Positions 46,079 through 57,063 are shown, counted from the first letter of the stretch. The stretch: DNA of 64,000 nucleotides from Nyssa sinensis (GCA_008638375.1 CM018052.1:16619950-16683949); one strand, 5' to 3'. A program made the numbers and translations. The notes: generated by a model from the sequence alone, not told the origin.

Positions 46079-47997
46079 ATGTCTGCCCCTTTTGAGTCCC
46101 CAATTGTAAGCGAGGGAGTAGGGAATCCTTCTGAGATGGCTGTACCGTCTCCTGTGGAAGACGTAGGTAACCCTGCTCCCGAAGATATTGGGGAGAGGCT
46201 TGTTGAACCTCCCCCTAGTCCTGGGATTAGGATAGTCGATGCCTTTGAAGAGCCCCGAGACAGGGCTGGGGAGACCTCTGGTAGGTCTTCTCATAGAGAA
46301 GAGGGTGAAAGTGCTGTCGGTCAGAGCCTTTTGGACGAATGGAGGGTAAAATACAGTTTTCCCCCCGACGTGACTTGCAGAGCTCCAGGCCCCATGGATC
46401 GTCCCCAAAATGTTGGAGCCGGGGAGATTTGTGTTTATCTTGCCTGGTTTGAAATGGGCTTGAGACTCCCATTGCCGGATTTAGTCAAGCAATTCTTTTG
46501 TTGGTTCAAGCTCTGCCTTGCCGACCTAAATCTCAATAGCTGGCGGCAGCTTCTAGGGTTCATAGTATTGGGACACCAAAACAAGGTGGATGTGTCCCTG
46601 GACTTGATCCATAGCAATATGGATTTGAAGTTCAAACAGGCAGAAGGCCTTTTCTATATGTCCTTCGAGGAGCGGTTCCAACCCCTGTCCTCCTTTCCTA
46701 CTTCCAACAAAACGTGGAAAAAGTGGTACTTCTTCGTCGGAGGAGGATAGGAGCATGAAGACTTCCAGAAAGGAGAAGCCTCGCCATTCCCTCGTGCTAC
46801 GGGTCATAAGGGTGAGGCTTATTCCCTTAGGTTTGCTTTAGCTTTGTTTATGCCTTTAGACCTGATAAACTGATATATCACTCCTTACTTCTTGTGCAGT
46901 CAAGAGTGCTTGGAAGAGGCCCGATTTTACTAAAGCACTGCGAGATCAATACCGAGTGCTGCTTTCGACTTCTAACCGGGCTCATTCTGTTATTGTGACT
47001 CCGGAGAACTTGATGGCTGCCCGTTTCGCAGAGCTTAAGAAGAGGCTGACGACGAAGTGGGCTGTGCCGGAGGCCCCGGTGGTGGGGGAGTCTTCCTCCC
47101 GAGCTGAGCCTGATGCCCCCCTTGAAGTAAAAAGGAGGAGGTTGATTTCTGGCTCTCCCAAGCCAGCCCCTGCCGAGGCTGAGAAGGAGGCCGAACCTGC
47201 CGTCCCTGTTTCGGCTGCTCCTCCTGCCTCTTCTGGTCTGAGCAGGAGGACTAGGAAGGGGAAAGCACCTGCTGCGCTGTTCGAGCCGTTTGCTGAGCCG
47301 GACTGTCAAATTTCCAAGAAGGCATTTGATCAAATATGGGCTCAGGGCCAGCACCGATATAGAGGGGATGACCCCTCCAAGCTGATGACTGAGATGATGA
47401 ATCTCCAGATGAAGGTAACTTCTGAAGCCTTTCTTGACTTTCCTGTTTGTTCATTTGTTCAATCTAAATTGTCTGTCTTGCTTTGTGCAGAGCATGCATA
47501 GTTTGGCTGCTCTGATGGTGACCCCTATGGGCCTTGAGGAGGCTGAGAAGTTGAGGGCTGAAGTGGAAGAGATGAGGATGGAGCTTGGGACAGCCCGATC
47601 CAAGATTCAGACCACTGAGGAGGATCTGAAGGAAGCTACCACCAACCTTACCGTGGCAGAGTCTGAGAGGGACATATATGCTCAGAAGGTTGAGGGGCTT
47701 CAGACGGAGTTGGTTAATCTCCGAAGTTCCTTCGATCAGAAGGTTCAGGAGGCAGTTGATCATGCCAGGGCTGAGACTGAGATGGTATTGAAAGATGAAG
47801 TTGAACAGATGGGTGATGACCTGATCCGGTTCGGTTTCGAAAGCTTCCGAACTAGATTCCAGATTCAGTTCCCAGGTTTTGACGTTTCATCAATCGTTCC
47901 CCTTGAACCTACCTCATCTCGTCCTGATTCGGACAAGACGGCTGGGGCTACTACCCTTAACTTGGAAGAGGACGCAGGCCTTTCTGGGAAGTCTTGA
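46079..47997 (+). pseudogene. Antisense additional gene of Tat element, three exons
   Basis: The protein resembles the plant 'putative gypsy type transposon' family: an acidic Pro-rich start, a core with YSFPPDVTCRAP and GEICVYLAWFEMGLRLPLP (about residues 85-130), a middle part rich in Pro/Ala with KRRR, and a C-terminal coiled coil (about 425-510). Exons are 46079-46811, 46900-47414 and 47491-47997. Introns 46812-46899 and 47415-47490 begin GTGAGG and GTAACT, end TGCAG, and splice in phase (1 and 0). Total about 584 residues. One in-frame TAG at 46748 replaces a likely Trp (TGG to TAG). Its own TATA box and AATAAA make it a complete transcription unit opposite to pol. Its function is unknown. 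Confidence 0.8.
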
Positions 47998-48058
47998 GGC
48001 TTTATGGGTTTTTATTTTTGCTACTTCTTTTTGATGTAATGAATGTATTCTTCCAATC

Positions 48059-48064
48059 AATAAA
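48059..48064 (+). terminator. AATAAA signal of the antisense gene
   Basis: AATAAA lies 62 bp after the stop codon, preceded by a T-rich stretch with TTTTGATGTAATGAATGTA, the U-rich and TGTA-type upstream signal usual in plants. Confidence 0.6.
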
Positions 48065-48069
48065 ATTGA

Positions 48070-49760
48070 CTTTCCTTCAGATTCTGCTTGTGTTCTTTCC
48101 TCCCGTGCAATTTTGTCGTAAGTGTGGCTGCTTTGAGCCTTTTGTATGTTAGATCAACTGTCCAGCAATCAGTAGTCGCTTTCCGAACTTCGATACTTGT
48201 CACTGAATAGTGAATGTAGATTAACTTCAACTGTTTTATTATAATAAGACAAGAAAGTAAATATAACCAGATAGGCAGAGCCTGGTAAAGTGGGAGTAGG
48301 CTTCTGTAGGGCTCTGAGATAGACTGCTCTGAATCAAGAGCTTGTGAAGATAACCAGGCAGCTTGTGCTTGTAGTTATGATGCTCGGCATGCTGTGTTCG
48401 AGTACTCAGGATCGGGATATATCCGAGCTGTTTGGCCTTTGTCATATGACTGGCCTGTCATTAAATAGTTAAGACTGGAAGATCTGAATCTTGAATAGAG
48501 GGTCTGTACACTTAGACTTTGTTCCCCTCTCTGTCAATTCGGGAGCTTCAGTGCTGGACTGTGGTCTCTGTTTAGAGAGTTCTGTACCCTGTCTCTTGGT
48601 ATATCGAAGAGGCACATTTAATGCACCGTTTATTTATTCGATCGTCGTTTAGGATTTCGAGGCCACTCTCTTTTTCATCGTTGCGACGGCTCAGTTGGGT
48701 GGCTTTTGGACTTCAAGGGTCTATATATATGGTTGTGCTCAACCTTTTTGTTCCCAAATCGTTCCCTTGTGAGAGAGACTTTATATGCTGCCGGAGTTTT
48801 GCCACTCACCCGGAGATGATGGATGATTCTCTGTCTGAGTTAAGAATGATTGAACTGTAGTTGAGAGTTAACCTTCTCCCTTTTTCAGTCTCCAAGGAAG
48901 GATTAAATGAAGCACAAGTCTTCTTGTTTCCTCTAGCCTTCGGGCGAGATTCCTTCGGTTGGTGGTGTTCCCTCCCTGATTCAACCAAGGCTTGGAGCGC
49001 CGGTGATGGAGACGCAAGTGGGGTGCCGCCTCTTCTTCATGTTTCGTCAGTGACCCCTGCTTCAATCGGCTGGGGTGTAACAACTGACGTGAGGAAGACG
49101 AATGGCGATCCCCTGAGACCCAGAGCCCTCATCCTCTGTTGGTCGTGAGACCAGTGATAGTGATAATGAAATGGCCTGGGTGCTTCTTGATGCGGATTGG
49201 GGTTCAGGGTTCATTCCTTTCAAACGGAGCCGGTGACGGCGGTAATGGAAGTTTTGGATCCTGTGCCCTTCTATCATCCCATAAAGAAAAGCCGTGATGT
49301 TGCCAAGTGTAGCTTCTGTAGTAACTTCTGTAATAGTTTCTGTAACAGCTTCTGTAATAGCCTCTGTTTTATTTCCATTCTTTGTACTGATGTAAATCTT
49401 CCGATTTATTAATAAGATTGAGCTCCTTTTTCTCAAATCTGATGTTTTCTTTTGTTTGAGTGTGCCCTTTTGAGTTAGACTACCCTTTTGTGCACTTCTG
49501 ATCAATAACTCCTCCGTATGTCTTGAGAATAGATCAAAGAACTTAGCAAAATGCTTGAATCAAAATACTTTACGTCTGATCGGTACCATAGTACTTGTTG
49601 CTTGTTTGACAGATAAGCCAAATAATATAAGTATCAGATCTGAGGTGTTCCGATCTAGGAAACTTTAGTTTGTGGATACCTGGAACTTCTGTCTTTGGAT
49701 GGACTGGATCATAGAATCTGCTAGTTGAGGATGGATCAGGCTCGGAAGGCCTGTGCATTA
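48070..49760 (+). other. Non-coding part of Tat element, possible second antisense unit
   Basis: No clear protein gene was recognised between the antisense gene and the 63-bp array. A TATATATAT box at 48722-48730 followed by short ORFs (for example MMDDSLSELRMIEL near 48818), a CTTTTTCAG acceptor-like site at 48889 and a TTATTAATAAGATTG end near 49405 could form a second plus-strand transcription unit of about 0.7 kb. The evidence is weak. Confidence 0.3.
49311..49367 (+). repeat. 12-bp tandem repeat CTTCTGTAATAG
   Basis: Four to five units of CTTCTGTAATAG and close variants. In one frame the array reads as alternating NSFC-like residues. Confidence 0.8.
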
Positions 49761-49762
49761 GG

Positions 49763-50056
49763 GTGGTCCAGGCTCTAAAGGCCTGTGTATTTAGAAAAAT
49801 GGACCAAGTATTTAAGACCTGCATATTATGGACCAGGTTCTGAAGGCCCGTGCATTAATAGATGGACCAAATGCGAAGACTTGTACATTTATGGACCAGG
49901 CTCTGAAGGCCTGTGCATTAGTAGATGGACCAAGTACTGAGACTTGTACATTTATGGACCAGGCTCTAGAGGCCTGTGCATTAATAGATGGACCAAGTAC
50001 TGAGACTTGTACATTTATGGACCAGGCTCTGGAGGCCTGTGCATTAATAGATGAAC
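49763..50056 (+). repeat. 63-bp minisatellite downstream of integrase
   Basis: Exact 63-bp spacing of ATGGACCAGG (49828, 49891, 49954, 50017) with an older unit to the left. One frame is open through the array and reads a 21-residue unit with MDQALEACALIDGP. It ends just past the stop of the integrase on the other strand. Confidence 0.9.
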
Positions 50057-50082
50057 ATTCTATGGAAGTAAAAGAAACATAT

Positions 50083-51400
50083 CTATTGATAATACTTCCG
50101 TAAGTGCTCTACGTTCCATGGCCTAGGAACATGCTTCCCAGTCATGTCTTCTAGCCAGTAGGTGGTAGGCCGAACAACCTTTGTTACTTTGTAGGGGCCT
50201 TCCCAGTTTGGTGACAATTTTCCCATGGTGGGATCCTTGGTGTTTTGAAAGACTCTTCTTAAGACGAAGTCTCCGACTTGAAAGCTGACTGTCTTGAGTC
50301 CTATCTTGGATTTGTTGACCATTCTCTGTTGATAGGCTTCCATCCTGATGCTGGCCTGATCCCTTCTCTCTTCGAGCAAATCCAAGTTTTTCATCAGCTG
50401 CTGATCATTGGATTCTTGCTCAAAGGCCTCAGTCCTCAGGGTTGGCATACCGATCTCAACCGGAATTACTGCTTCTGTTCCATAGGATAGAGAGAAGGGA
50501 GTTTCAGAGGTGGGAGTTCTTCTGGTTGTTCTGTAGGCCCAAAGAACTCCAGGGAGTTCTTCTGCCCACTTCCCTTTGGCCTGTTCCAACCTTTTCTTTA
50601 ACCCGTCAAGGATTGTTCGGTTGGTGACCTCAGCTTGCCCATTTGCTTGTGGATGGCCTGGAGAGGCAAAGTGTTGCCTAATGTTGAGATTTTCACAGAA
50701 TGCTTTAAAGCCTTTACCAGTGAATTGTGTTCCATTGTCGGAGATAATCACGCGTGGTATGCGAAACCTGCATACGATGTTCTTCCAGGTGAAGCTCTCA
50801 ACTTCTTTTTCTGTGATATGTGTTAGAGGTTCGGCTTCGGCCCATTTAGAGAAGTAGTCGATGGCCACCAAGAGATACTTTCTGTTTGGAGGTGCCCTTG
50901 GTAAGGGGCCCACAATGTCCATCCCCCATTGAGCAAAGGGTCAAGGACTAAGAATCGGGATAAGCTCATGGCGAGGCTAATGTTGGTACGGGGCAAATCT
51001 CTGGCATTTTTCGCACTTCCGAACATATTCCTTAGCCTGTTTCAACATGCCGGGCCAGTAATAGCCCTGCGATAGAGCCCGGTGGGCTATAGTTTTGCCC
51101 CCATTATGATTCCCGCAAATTCCTTCATGTATTTCAGCCAGGACATATTGTGACTCTTCTAGAGCTAAGCATTTTAACAGAGGTTGAGAATACGACCTTC
51201 TGTAAAGCTTGTTGTTTAGGATCAGGTACCGAGCCGCTCTGATTCGGATTCTCCTGGCTTTGTTTTTGTCCTCTGGGAGAAGCCCGGATCTTAGATACTG
51301 GAGGATTGGAGTCATCCAGTTCTGAGGCTGTTCATCAATTTGGGCAATTTGGGCTTCCTCAATGCTGGACCTTGGCTGAAAGGAGATTTTAATCGTGGAG
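50083..51400 (-). pseudogene. Integrase of the Tat element
   Basis: Integrase joins the cDNA ends to the target. The HHCC finger ([13 protein letters not shown]...C-KCQ) lies at about 51140-51005. The core has MDIVGPLP with the first Asp, VIISDNGTQF with the second, and HPQANGQAEVTNR with the Glu. The C-terminus (VGDFVLRRVF, GKLSPNWEGPYKV) ends with a stop at about 50083. In-frame stops at about 50974-50979 (TAG, from CAG) and 50947 (TGA, consistent with TGG) lie between finger and core. The frame is otherwise continuous with RT. Confidence 0.85.
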
Positions 51401-51459
51401 TTTGCTTCAGACTTGAGGCGGGAGGCCATGTTAGCCAGAGCATCTGCTCTGCAATTTTG

Positions 51460-51942
51460 GCTTCTCTCAATTTTCTGGATAGTAAATGTCTGGAAGGAAT
51501 GCTTCAAATGGTTCACCAGTTCGGAGTACCGGAGCATCCTGTCATCTTTAATGGCAAATTCTCCCAAGACCTGGCTCACTACCAGTTGGGAATCAGAGAA
51601 GACGTCGAGGTTTTGAGCCTCGCATCTCATGGCAAGCTTCATGCCTAAGATTAGGGCTTCATATTCGGCTTCGTTGTTAGAAGCTTTGAATCCCAGGCTG
51701 ACTGCTTTTTCTGATGTGAGCCCATCAGGGGACTATAGTACCAGGCCTACCCCTGCGCCTTGATCGGTTGACGACCCATCAATGTATAGCAGCCAGGTTC
51801 CCGAAGTCTTGGTAAGTTGCGCTTTGTTCTGAAGTGCCGGGGTGAACTCTGCCACGAAATCAGCTAGGGCCTGCCCTTTGATGGAGCTTCGGGGTACATA
51901 TGATATGTCGAACTCCCCTAGCTCCACAGACCACTTCACCAA
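51460..51942 (-). pseudogene. Second (archaeal-type) RNase H of the Tat element
   Basis: WLLYIDGSSTDQGAGVGLVL, then [16 protein letters not shown] and [12 protein letters not shown] give the D-E-D acidic residues of RNase H. A second RNase H after a degenerate gypsy-type one is a mark of the Tat lineage. One in-frame TAG after GVGLVL (about 51733) fits CAG to TAG. Confidence 0.75.
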
Positions 51943-53370
51943 TCTTCCCGATACCTCAGGTTTCCTCAGTATTGACTTCAGAGGATAGGCAGTCGGGATC
52001 TCGATTGGATGGGCTTGGCAATAAGGTCAAAGCTTCCGAGCTGATATGACCAAGGCATAGGCTAGTTTCTCTACTTCTGGGTATCTTTTCTCCGTGTCAA
52101 GTAGTGCCCTACTGACGTAGAAAATAGGCCTCTGTACTCTTCTGTCCTGTCTGATTAATGCGGAGCTGACCGCATTTTCGAAAACTGCGAGATATAGGAG
52201 TAGCTTTTCTCCTTGTACTGGTTTTGACAGGAGTTCTAGAAAGGCTAAATACTCTTTTAGTCCTTGAAAGGATTCTTCGCATTGTTCCGTCCACTGCAAA
52301 GCTTTGCTGCCCTTCAGAGCTTTGAAGAAAGGTAGGCAGCGGTCAGTGGATTTGGAAATAAATCTGCTCAGTGCCGCAATTCTGCTATTCAATGCCTGAA
52401 TTTCCTTCTTGGTTTTCGATGACTTCAGTCCAATCAAAGCTTGGATCTGAGTGGGATATGCTTCGATACCCCTCTGAGAGACAATGTATCCCAAGAATTT
52501 TCCCTTCGTAACTCCGAAGGTGCATTTCGAGGGGTTGAGCTTCATCCTATGCTGTCTGAGGATATCGAAGGTCTGGGCTAAGTGCTGGAGGTGGCTGCCT
52601 TTCTGAAGACTCTTTACCAGCATGTCGTCGATGTATACCTCCATGGTGCTGTCGAGCAGTGAGCTGAACATCTTGTTCACCAACCGCTGATAAGTGGCCC
52701 CAGCATTCTTCAAACCGAAAGGCATCACTCTGTAGTAGTAGAGCCATCTTTCGGTTATGAAGGCAGTCTTCTCTTGATCTGGAGGGTACATTTGGATCTG
52801 GTTGTATCCAGAGTAGGCATCCATGAAGCTCATAAGCTCATGCCCCGCAGTGGCGTCAACCAGTTGGTCTATTCTTGGCAGTGGAAAGCTGTCCTTGGGG
52901 TACGCCTTGTTGAGGTCTGTATAATCAACGCAGACTCTCCATTTGCCATTTTTCTTCTTGATGAGCACGGTGTTGGCTAGCCACTCGGGATAGAATACTT
53001 CCCGTATCATCCTGGCATCCAGCAGCCTTTGGACTTCTTCATTTATAACCCGATGCCGTTCAGGAGCGATCGGCCTTCTCTTCTGTCTGACTGGCGGGTG
53101 ATCCGGATCCACCATCAGCTTGTGAGTTATAAGATTGGGATCTATTCTTTCCATGTCTTTGGTCTCCTATGCAAAGATAGAGAGGTTATCTTTCAAGAAC
53201 CAGACTATCTTTTCCTGCTCAGTGTGTGTGAGGTCTGGGCCGATGTACAAATAACGCTCCTCAGCTTCTGAACTGACCTGTATCTTAATGGGCTCGCCAA
53301 CAGGTTTGGCTTGGCTGTCACATCCCCTTGGGCTCAAGGGTTCTTCAATGTTGGATGGGCAATCCTCCAC
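51943..53370 (-). pseudogene. Reverse transcriptase and first RNase H of the Tat element
   Basis: RT copies the element RNA. The reading shows KKKNGKWRVCVDYTDLNKA, MDAYSGYNQI, the MPFGLKNAGATYQ block and the intact active site VYIDDMLVKS, followed by the connection and a gypsy-type RNase H that has lost its acidic start (LLLYLAVFENAVSSAL). Stops are TAG at about 53165 (usual place of Trp, TGG to TAG) and TGA near 52030 (usual Arg, CGA to TGA). Upstream the frame reaches 53370, where a shift separates it from the protease. Confidence 0.85.
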
Positions 53371-53880
53371 TTCAGAAGAGTGAGTGAGAACCGAATCTGC
53401 ACAGTCCCGGGTGTACTGTAATTGCTATTTAGGGGCCTTCTCCTTAAGGGCAATAGCATGGCATTCCCGGCGGTTGGTTGACACCCTCTGACATAATGAA
53501 TGCTCTGGTTGTGGACGTACTTCAGACACTGATGGAGGGTTGAAGTGATTGCCCCTATCTGATGCAACCAGGGTCTCCCGATTATGACGTTGTAGGGAGA
53601 TCTCATGGTTAACACCATGTACTCCGAGATGGTGGTCTTCTGCCCTTCACCCTCTCCTACAGTGGTAGGAAGGTTGACTCTCCCCAACGGGGTGCTGAGA
53701 TTGCCATCAAAAACTGCCATCACGGCAGTGGTGGGCTTGACGTTGTCATGGTCTATCCCCATCTGTTTGAGCGGCTCATAGAATAATATGTTGACGGAGC
53801 TGCCAGTATCGACCAGGACTCTCCTGGTCTCGAAGTTGGAGATTCTGAGGGTAATAACAAGGGCATCACTGTGAGGGCAG
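53371..53880 (-). pseudogene. Protease of the Tat element
   Basis: The minus strand near 53825-53790 reads RRVLVDTGSSVNILFY, with the D-T-G active site intact. PYNVIIGRPWLH at about 53600-53565 is the second conserved block. The region is in a different frame from RT. Confidence 0.8.
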
Positions 53881-53900
53881 TGTACCCCTACTAGATCTTG

Positions 53901-55788
53901 CTAGGTGAATTGGATCTCTGGTGCTGGCTTGAGCCTCTTTTCGACGTTGGAGATCTGTAATACGTTCGGGGCGGCTCTGGCTTCCCGAGCATATCTCTTT
54001 CTTGCCCTATTGGACATTCCTGTGACAGGGGAGTCAGCATGGAGGACGTAGATGACGTGGTTGTTCTGCCTCTGAGGCTCGTTTCGTCCCTCCCTCTGCT
54101 CCTGCCTCTGTTCGGGCCTCTGGTCCGGCCGTTGCTGAGGCTTGTCTTCTTGGGGGTTCTGCCTTCCATCCGGCTTGACGAACTCCCGAAGACGCCCCTT
54201 CTTTATGAGCTGCTCTATCTCATATCGAAGGGTCCTGCATGTGTTAGTTGTATGTCCATGATCTTTTTGGAAATTACAGTACTTACTTTGGTCCCGCAGG
54301 CTGGGATCTCCTTGGATTGGTTCCGGCCACCTCAGGTTCTCCCGATCTCGGATCTGCCGGAGTACCTGGTTTGGTGTAGTGTTCAAAGGAGTGAAGTTGG
54401 TGAACTCCCTTGGTCCGGAGTTGTACACAGCTCTGGGTGCTGTTCTATTCTCTGGGCTCCTGGCCCTCTTTTTGTTGGAGTCTCTTCTGTGATCCTCCTT
54501 CTTGTGGTCCTCCCGCTTCGGATTGTCCATCTGGATCTGATCTCCACCCTTCTGGGACGTGCGGTTGGCTTCTTCCAGGTTGATGTATTTCCTGGCTCCG
54601 ATCCATTAACGCCGCCATATCGGCTAGAGGGCTTTTTGTCAAGGAGTCTCTGAACCCACCTTTGGGCAAGCCCAGCAGTTAGGGCTGCTACAAGGAACTT
54701 TGGGCTGCAGTCAGTGATCTCAGTGAGTTCGGTATTGAAGCGCGCAATGTAGGCGCAGAGGGATTCCTCCCTGGTCTGCTTGACGTTCAGCAGGAATTCT
54801 GGCCCCCTTCTGAGCCTCCTGCTGGTCATAAACCTGTCCAAGAACTGTCTACCGAGCTCGTAAAAGCTGGTAACTAAGTTCGGAGGGAGGTGGTGGAACC
54901 ACTTCAGAGCAGTTCCCTTCAAGCTGGTGATGAACGTTCGGCACATGAAAGCATCAGAGGCTCTGTGAAGGGCCATCGTATGCTGGTAATGAGAGAGATG
55001 ATCTCCTAGATCTCCAGATCCATCGTATAGGGTGAACTTGGGCACCATGAACTTTCTGGGCCTCTCTTCTAACATGATGGCATGAGTGAATGGGGTGGCT
55101 AGTCTTCCGAGCAGCCTGGCCAGTTCGTCTTGCTCTGGAGGGTTCTGAGGTCCTCTCAAGGTAATTGTCCGGTCCATCGACTCGGCAATTTTCTCTACCC
55201 TCCGCGGGTCTCTGAGTCTGACATCTTGTGAACCCTGCCTAACAGCCTCGGCTTCAGAGTAGTAGGGTTGATTACGCCCTTCGAACGGAAGAGGATTCTG
55301 AACCGGAGGGATTGGTGCTGCATGATGAGGCTCCTGTGGTGCCGGGTGTGCTCTCAAGGCCCTTGGCGTTGGGGCTCGAGTAGTGCTCCGGTAATGGACG
55401 TCGGGAACGAAGGCGGATGTTCCCCAGCCAGGACTGTTGATGGCTGCGGATCTCGGCCAGCGCGAGCAACGCCTGATGGGTGCCCAGGCTGGTTAGTTGG
55501 AGACTGCGCATGAAGTTCTTCATTCTCCGTGGCAACAGGAGGTTGCGTTCCCGCAACGAAGTTGACCGGCGGGCTAGGAGAACCCGCCGCTTGGTTCTGC
55601 GTGAGTGTTGCCAGCGTTCTAGTGATGGCAAGCAACTGCTCCTGCACTAGTTCATTGTGTCGTTTTATTGCTTCGATCTCTTGTCGCATAGGATTGGCCG
55701 CTGGCCCCTTTGTGCGAGGAGCAGGTGGCTGACGTTGAGCGTTTTGCGAACTCTGAGTATTCTGTCGCTGTCGGAGATTTGGTGCCAT
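53901..55788 (-). pseudogene. gag: gag of the Tat element, frameshifted
   Basis: The ATG at 55788 lies 59 bp after the primer site and opens a Gln/Pro-rich N-terminus (MAPNLRQRQN) with a short coiled coil (IEAIKRHNELVQEQL). A shift near 55350 leads to the frame 55357-54620 with the retrotrans_gag domain (KFTLYDGSGDLGDHLSHY, TFITSLKGTALKWFHHLPP). A second shift near 54610 leads to 54530-53901, with the CNFQKDHGHTTNTC knuckle-like motif. The frame changes could be indels from decay. Confidence 0.85.
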
Positions 55789-55846
55789 GGTTTTCCGGTG
55801 AGGAAAGAGATGAATTTATGAATAGAGCACTTGGAGATTAGTCGTT

Positions 55847-55862
55847 CCCACAGACGGCGCCA
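55847..55862 (-). promoter_or_regulatory. Primer binding site of the Tat element
   Basis: The minus strand reads TGGCGCCGTCTGTGGG three bases after the flipped R-U5. The first bases, TGGCGCCGT, agree with the 3' end of a plant Asp tRNA. This motif is common at this place in plant gypsy elements. Confidence 0.75.
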
Positions 55863-55865
55863 AAC

Positions 55866-56032
55866 TGATGCTCATTCTTTGGCTTTCAATACAGTCTTTC
55901 AATTCCTTTTTACTTACTTAAGCATCGGAGCGGCTACCGCCGGAGCCAATCCGGTGGACCTCTGATCGTCTTTCTGAGTGTTCTACAGGTCGCAGAGCCC
56001 TCACTTATTGCGAGTCGAAAAGTGCAGCATCA
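55866..56032 (+). repeat. Flipped R-U5 replacing the 5' LTR
   Basis: Bases 55868-56032 match the R-U5 of the left LTR (45222-45058) over 165 bp with four transitions and no gap, but in opposite orientation. The U5 end GCATCA faces outward to the duplication gtttg. The R start ATGCTCATTC faces inward and is joined to TG (CA on the element strand) and the primer site. No U3 is present. Confidence 0.9.
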
Positions 56033-56037
56033 GTTTG

Positions 56038-57063
56038 TATAGGAATATACTATCGGGGGAATATTATACATATAAATATATATTTATAATTATGACTTTA
56101 AGCAATTATAATTTTCAGATCATATATACAATAAAATAGTTATAAATAAGAAAAAAACAAACTAGAAGATAAGATAAATAATAATTGAAGAATAATAAAT
56201 TAAACGAATATAATCAAACAACAGTAAGTAACACGAGCTGCATACCATTGGGGCTATTTTGGGTTGAGGAGGAATCTCAAAAGCATGAAGTCTTTTATAC
56301 ACATTAAGCTAAAGAGCAATCCCAAAAGCATTTTGGTACATATTCCTACTGGGATTCTAATTAATATTGAATTGTTACCATAGTTCTGTGTGAAACGTCA
56401 CAGTAGAAATTGTATTTGAGCAGAACTTTAATTTGTAATTTTTTTTCTGATTAACTATTAAAATTACCTTTTAAGTGGTCATTAACTATCCAAAATAAAG
56501 TTAACACTCTTATAATTAATATTTAATAAGTTAATAATTTTTTTACGGAACCAACTTGATTTTATGGTGTATAATTAATAATTCTATTACTTAATAATTA
56601 ATATTTTTTATATAAAAATCCTTTATAATATTAATTATTAGAGAGATAAAATAATTATACATTTATTTATATATATTTGATTTACAATATATTTTTGTCA
56701 TTATATTTTTAAATTCTATTTAAATTAGAGTTAAATGTATTGTAAGTGAGAAAAATTATGGCATGAGTAAACGTAGAAACATAAACTTTTTAGTTTAAAA
56801 ATATATTATCAATTTTTATACATAAGTTGAACATTATATATATATTTTTTTATGAAATATCGAAATGTCATTAAAAAGTTGAATATGATGTCTCTTTTTG
56901 TCTCTAAATTCATATACATCTATGAAATATTTTTTATTAATAAAAATTTAAGAACATTTATAATTAATAATTCTAATCATTAATAATTTTTTTTATCTCT
57001 CAAGTCTATTAATTATAAGAGAGTTGATTATAGTATTGTACAAACGACATGTCTTAACTAAAG
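56038..57063. other. AT-rich spacer
   Basis: Very AT-rich DNA with many TTAATAATTAAT and TATAATTAAT phrases. No gene or known element edge was recognised. Confidence 0.5.

Larger units (their letters stand above)
45058..56032 (-). mobile_element. Tat-type Ty3/gypsy element with inverted ends
   Basis: A 10,975-bp element flanked by gtttg on both sides (45053-45057 and 56033-56037). On the minus strand it carries a primer site, gag, PR, RT, RNase H, a second RNase H, and IN. A spliced gene on the opposite strand lies between pol and the 3' LTR, an arrangement known from Tat-lineage elements. The left end is a normal 3' LTR of about 598 bp. The right end has only a flipped 165-bp R-U5 plus CA, so the two ends form inverted instead of direct repeats. 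The missing U3 leaves no promoter for the genomic RNA. Confidence 0.9.

Noticed and set aside
45058..50082. Two separate elements in opposite orientation meeting near 50 kb
   Set aside because: The matching gtttg duplication spans both halves, the polypurine tract at 45660 fits a minus-strand element, no primer site follows the left repeat on the plus strand, and antisense genes between pol and 3' LTR are usual in Tat elements.
54039..54653. 204-codon plus-strand ORF opposite Tat gag
   Set aside because: Leu/Pro/Val-rich shadow of the Arg/Gln/Glu-rich gag frame; it has no independent support.
45058..56032. DNA transposon with 165-bp terminal inverted repeats
   Set aside because: The interior is a Tat gag-pol with primer site and polypurine tract, the left end is a normal LTR with U3 and TATA box, and the ends are TG...CA with a 5-bp duplication. 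A cut-and-paste transposon does not explain these.
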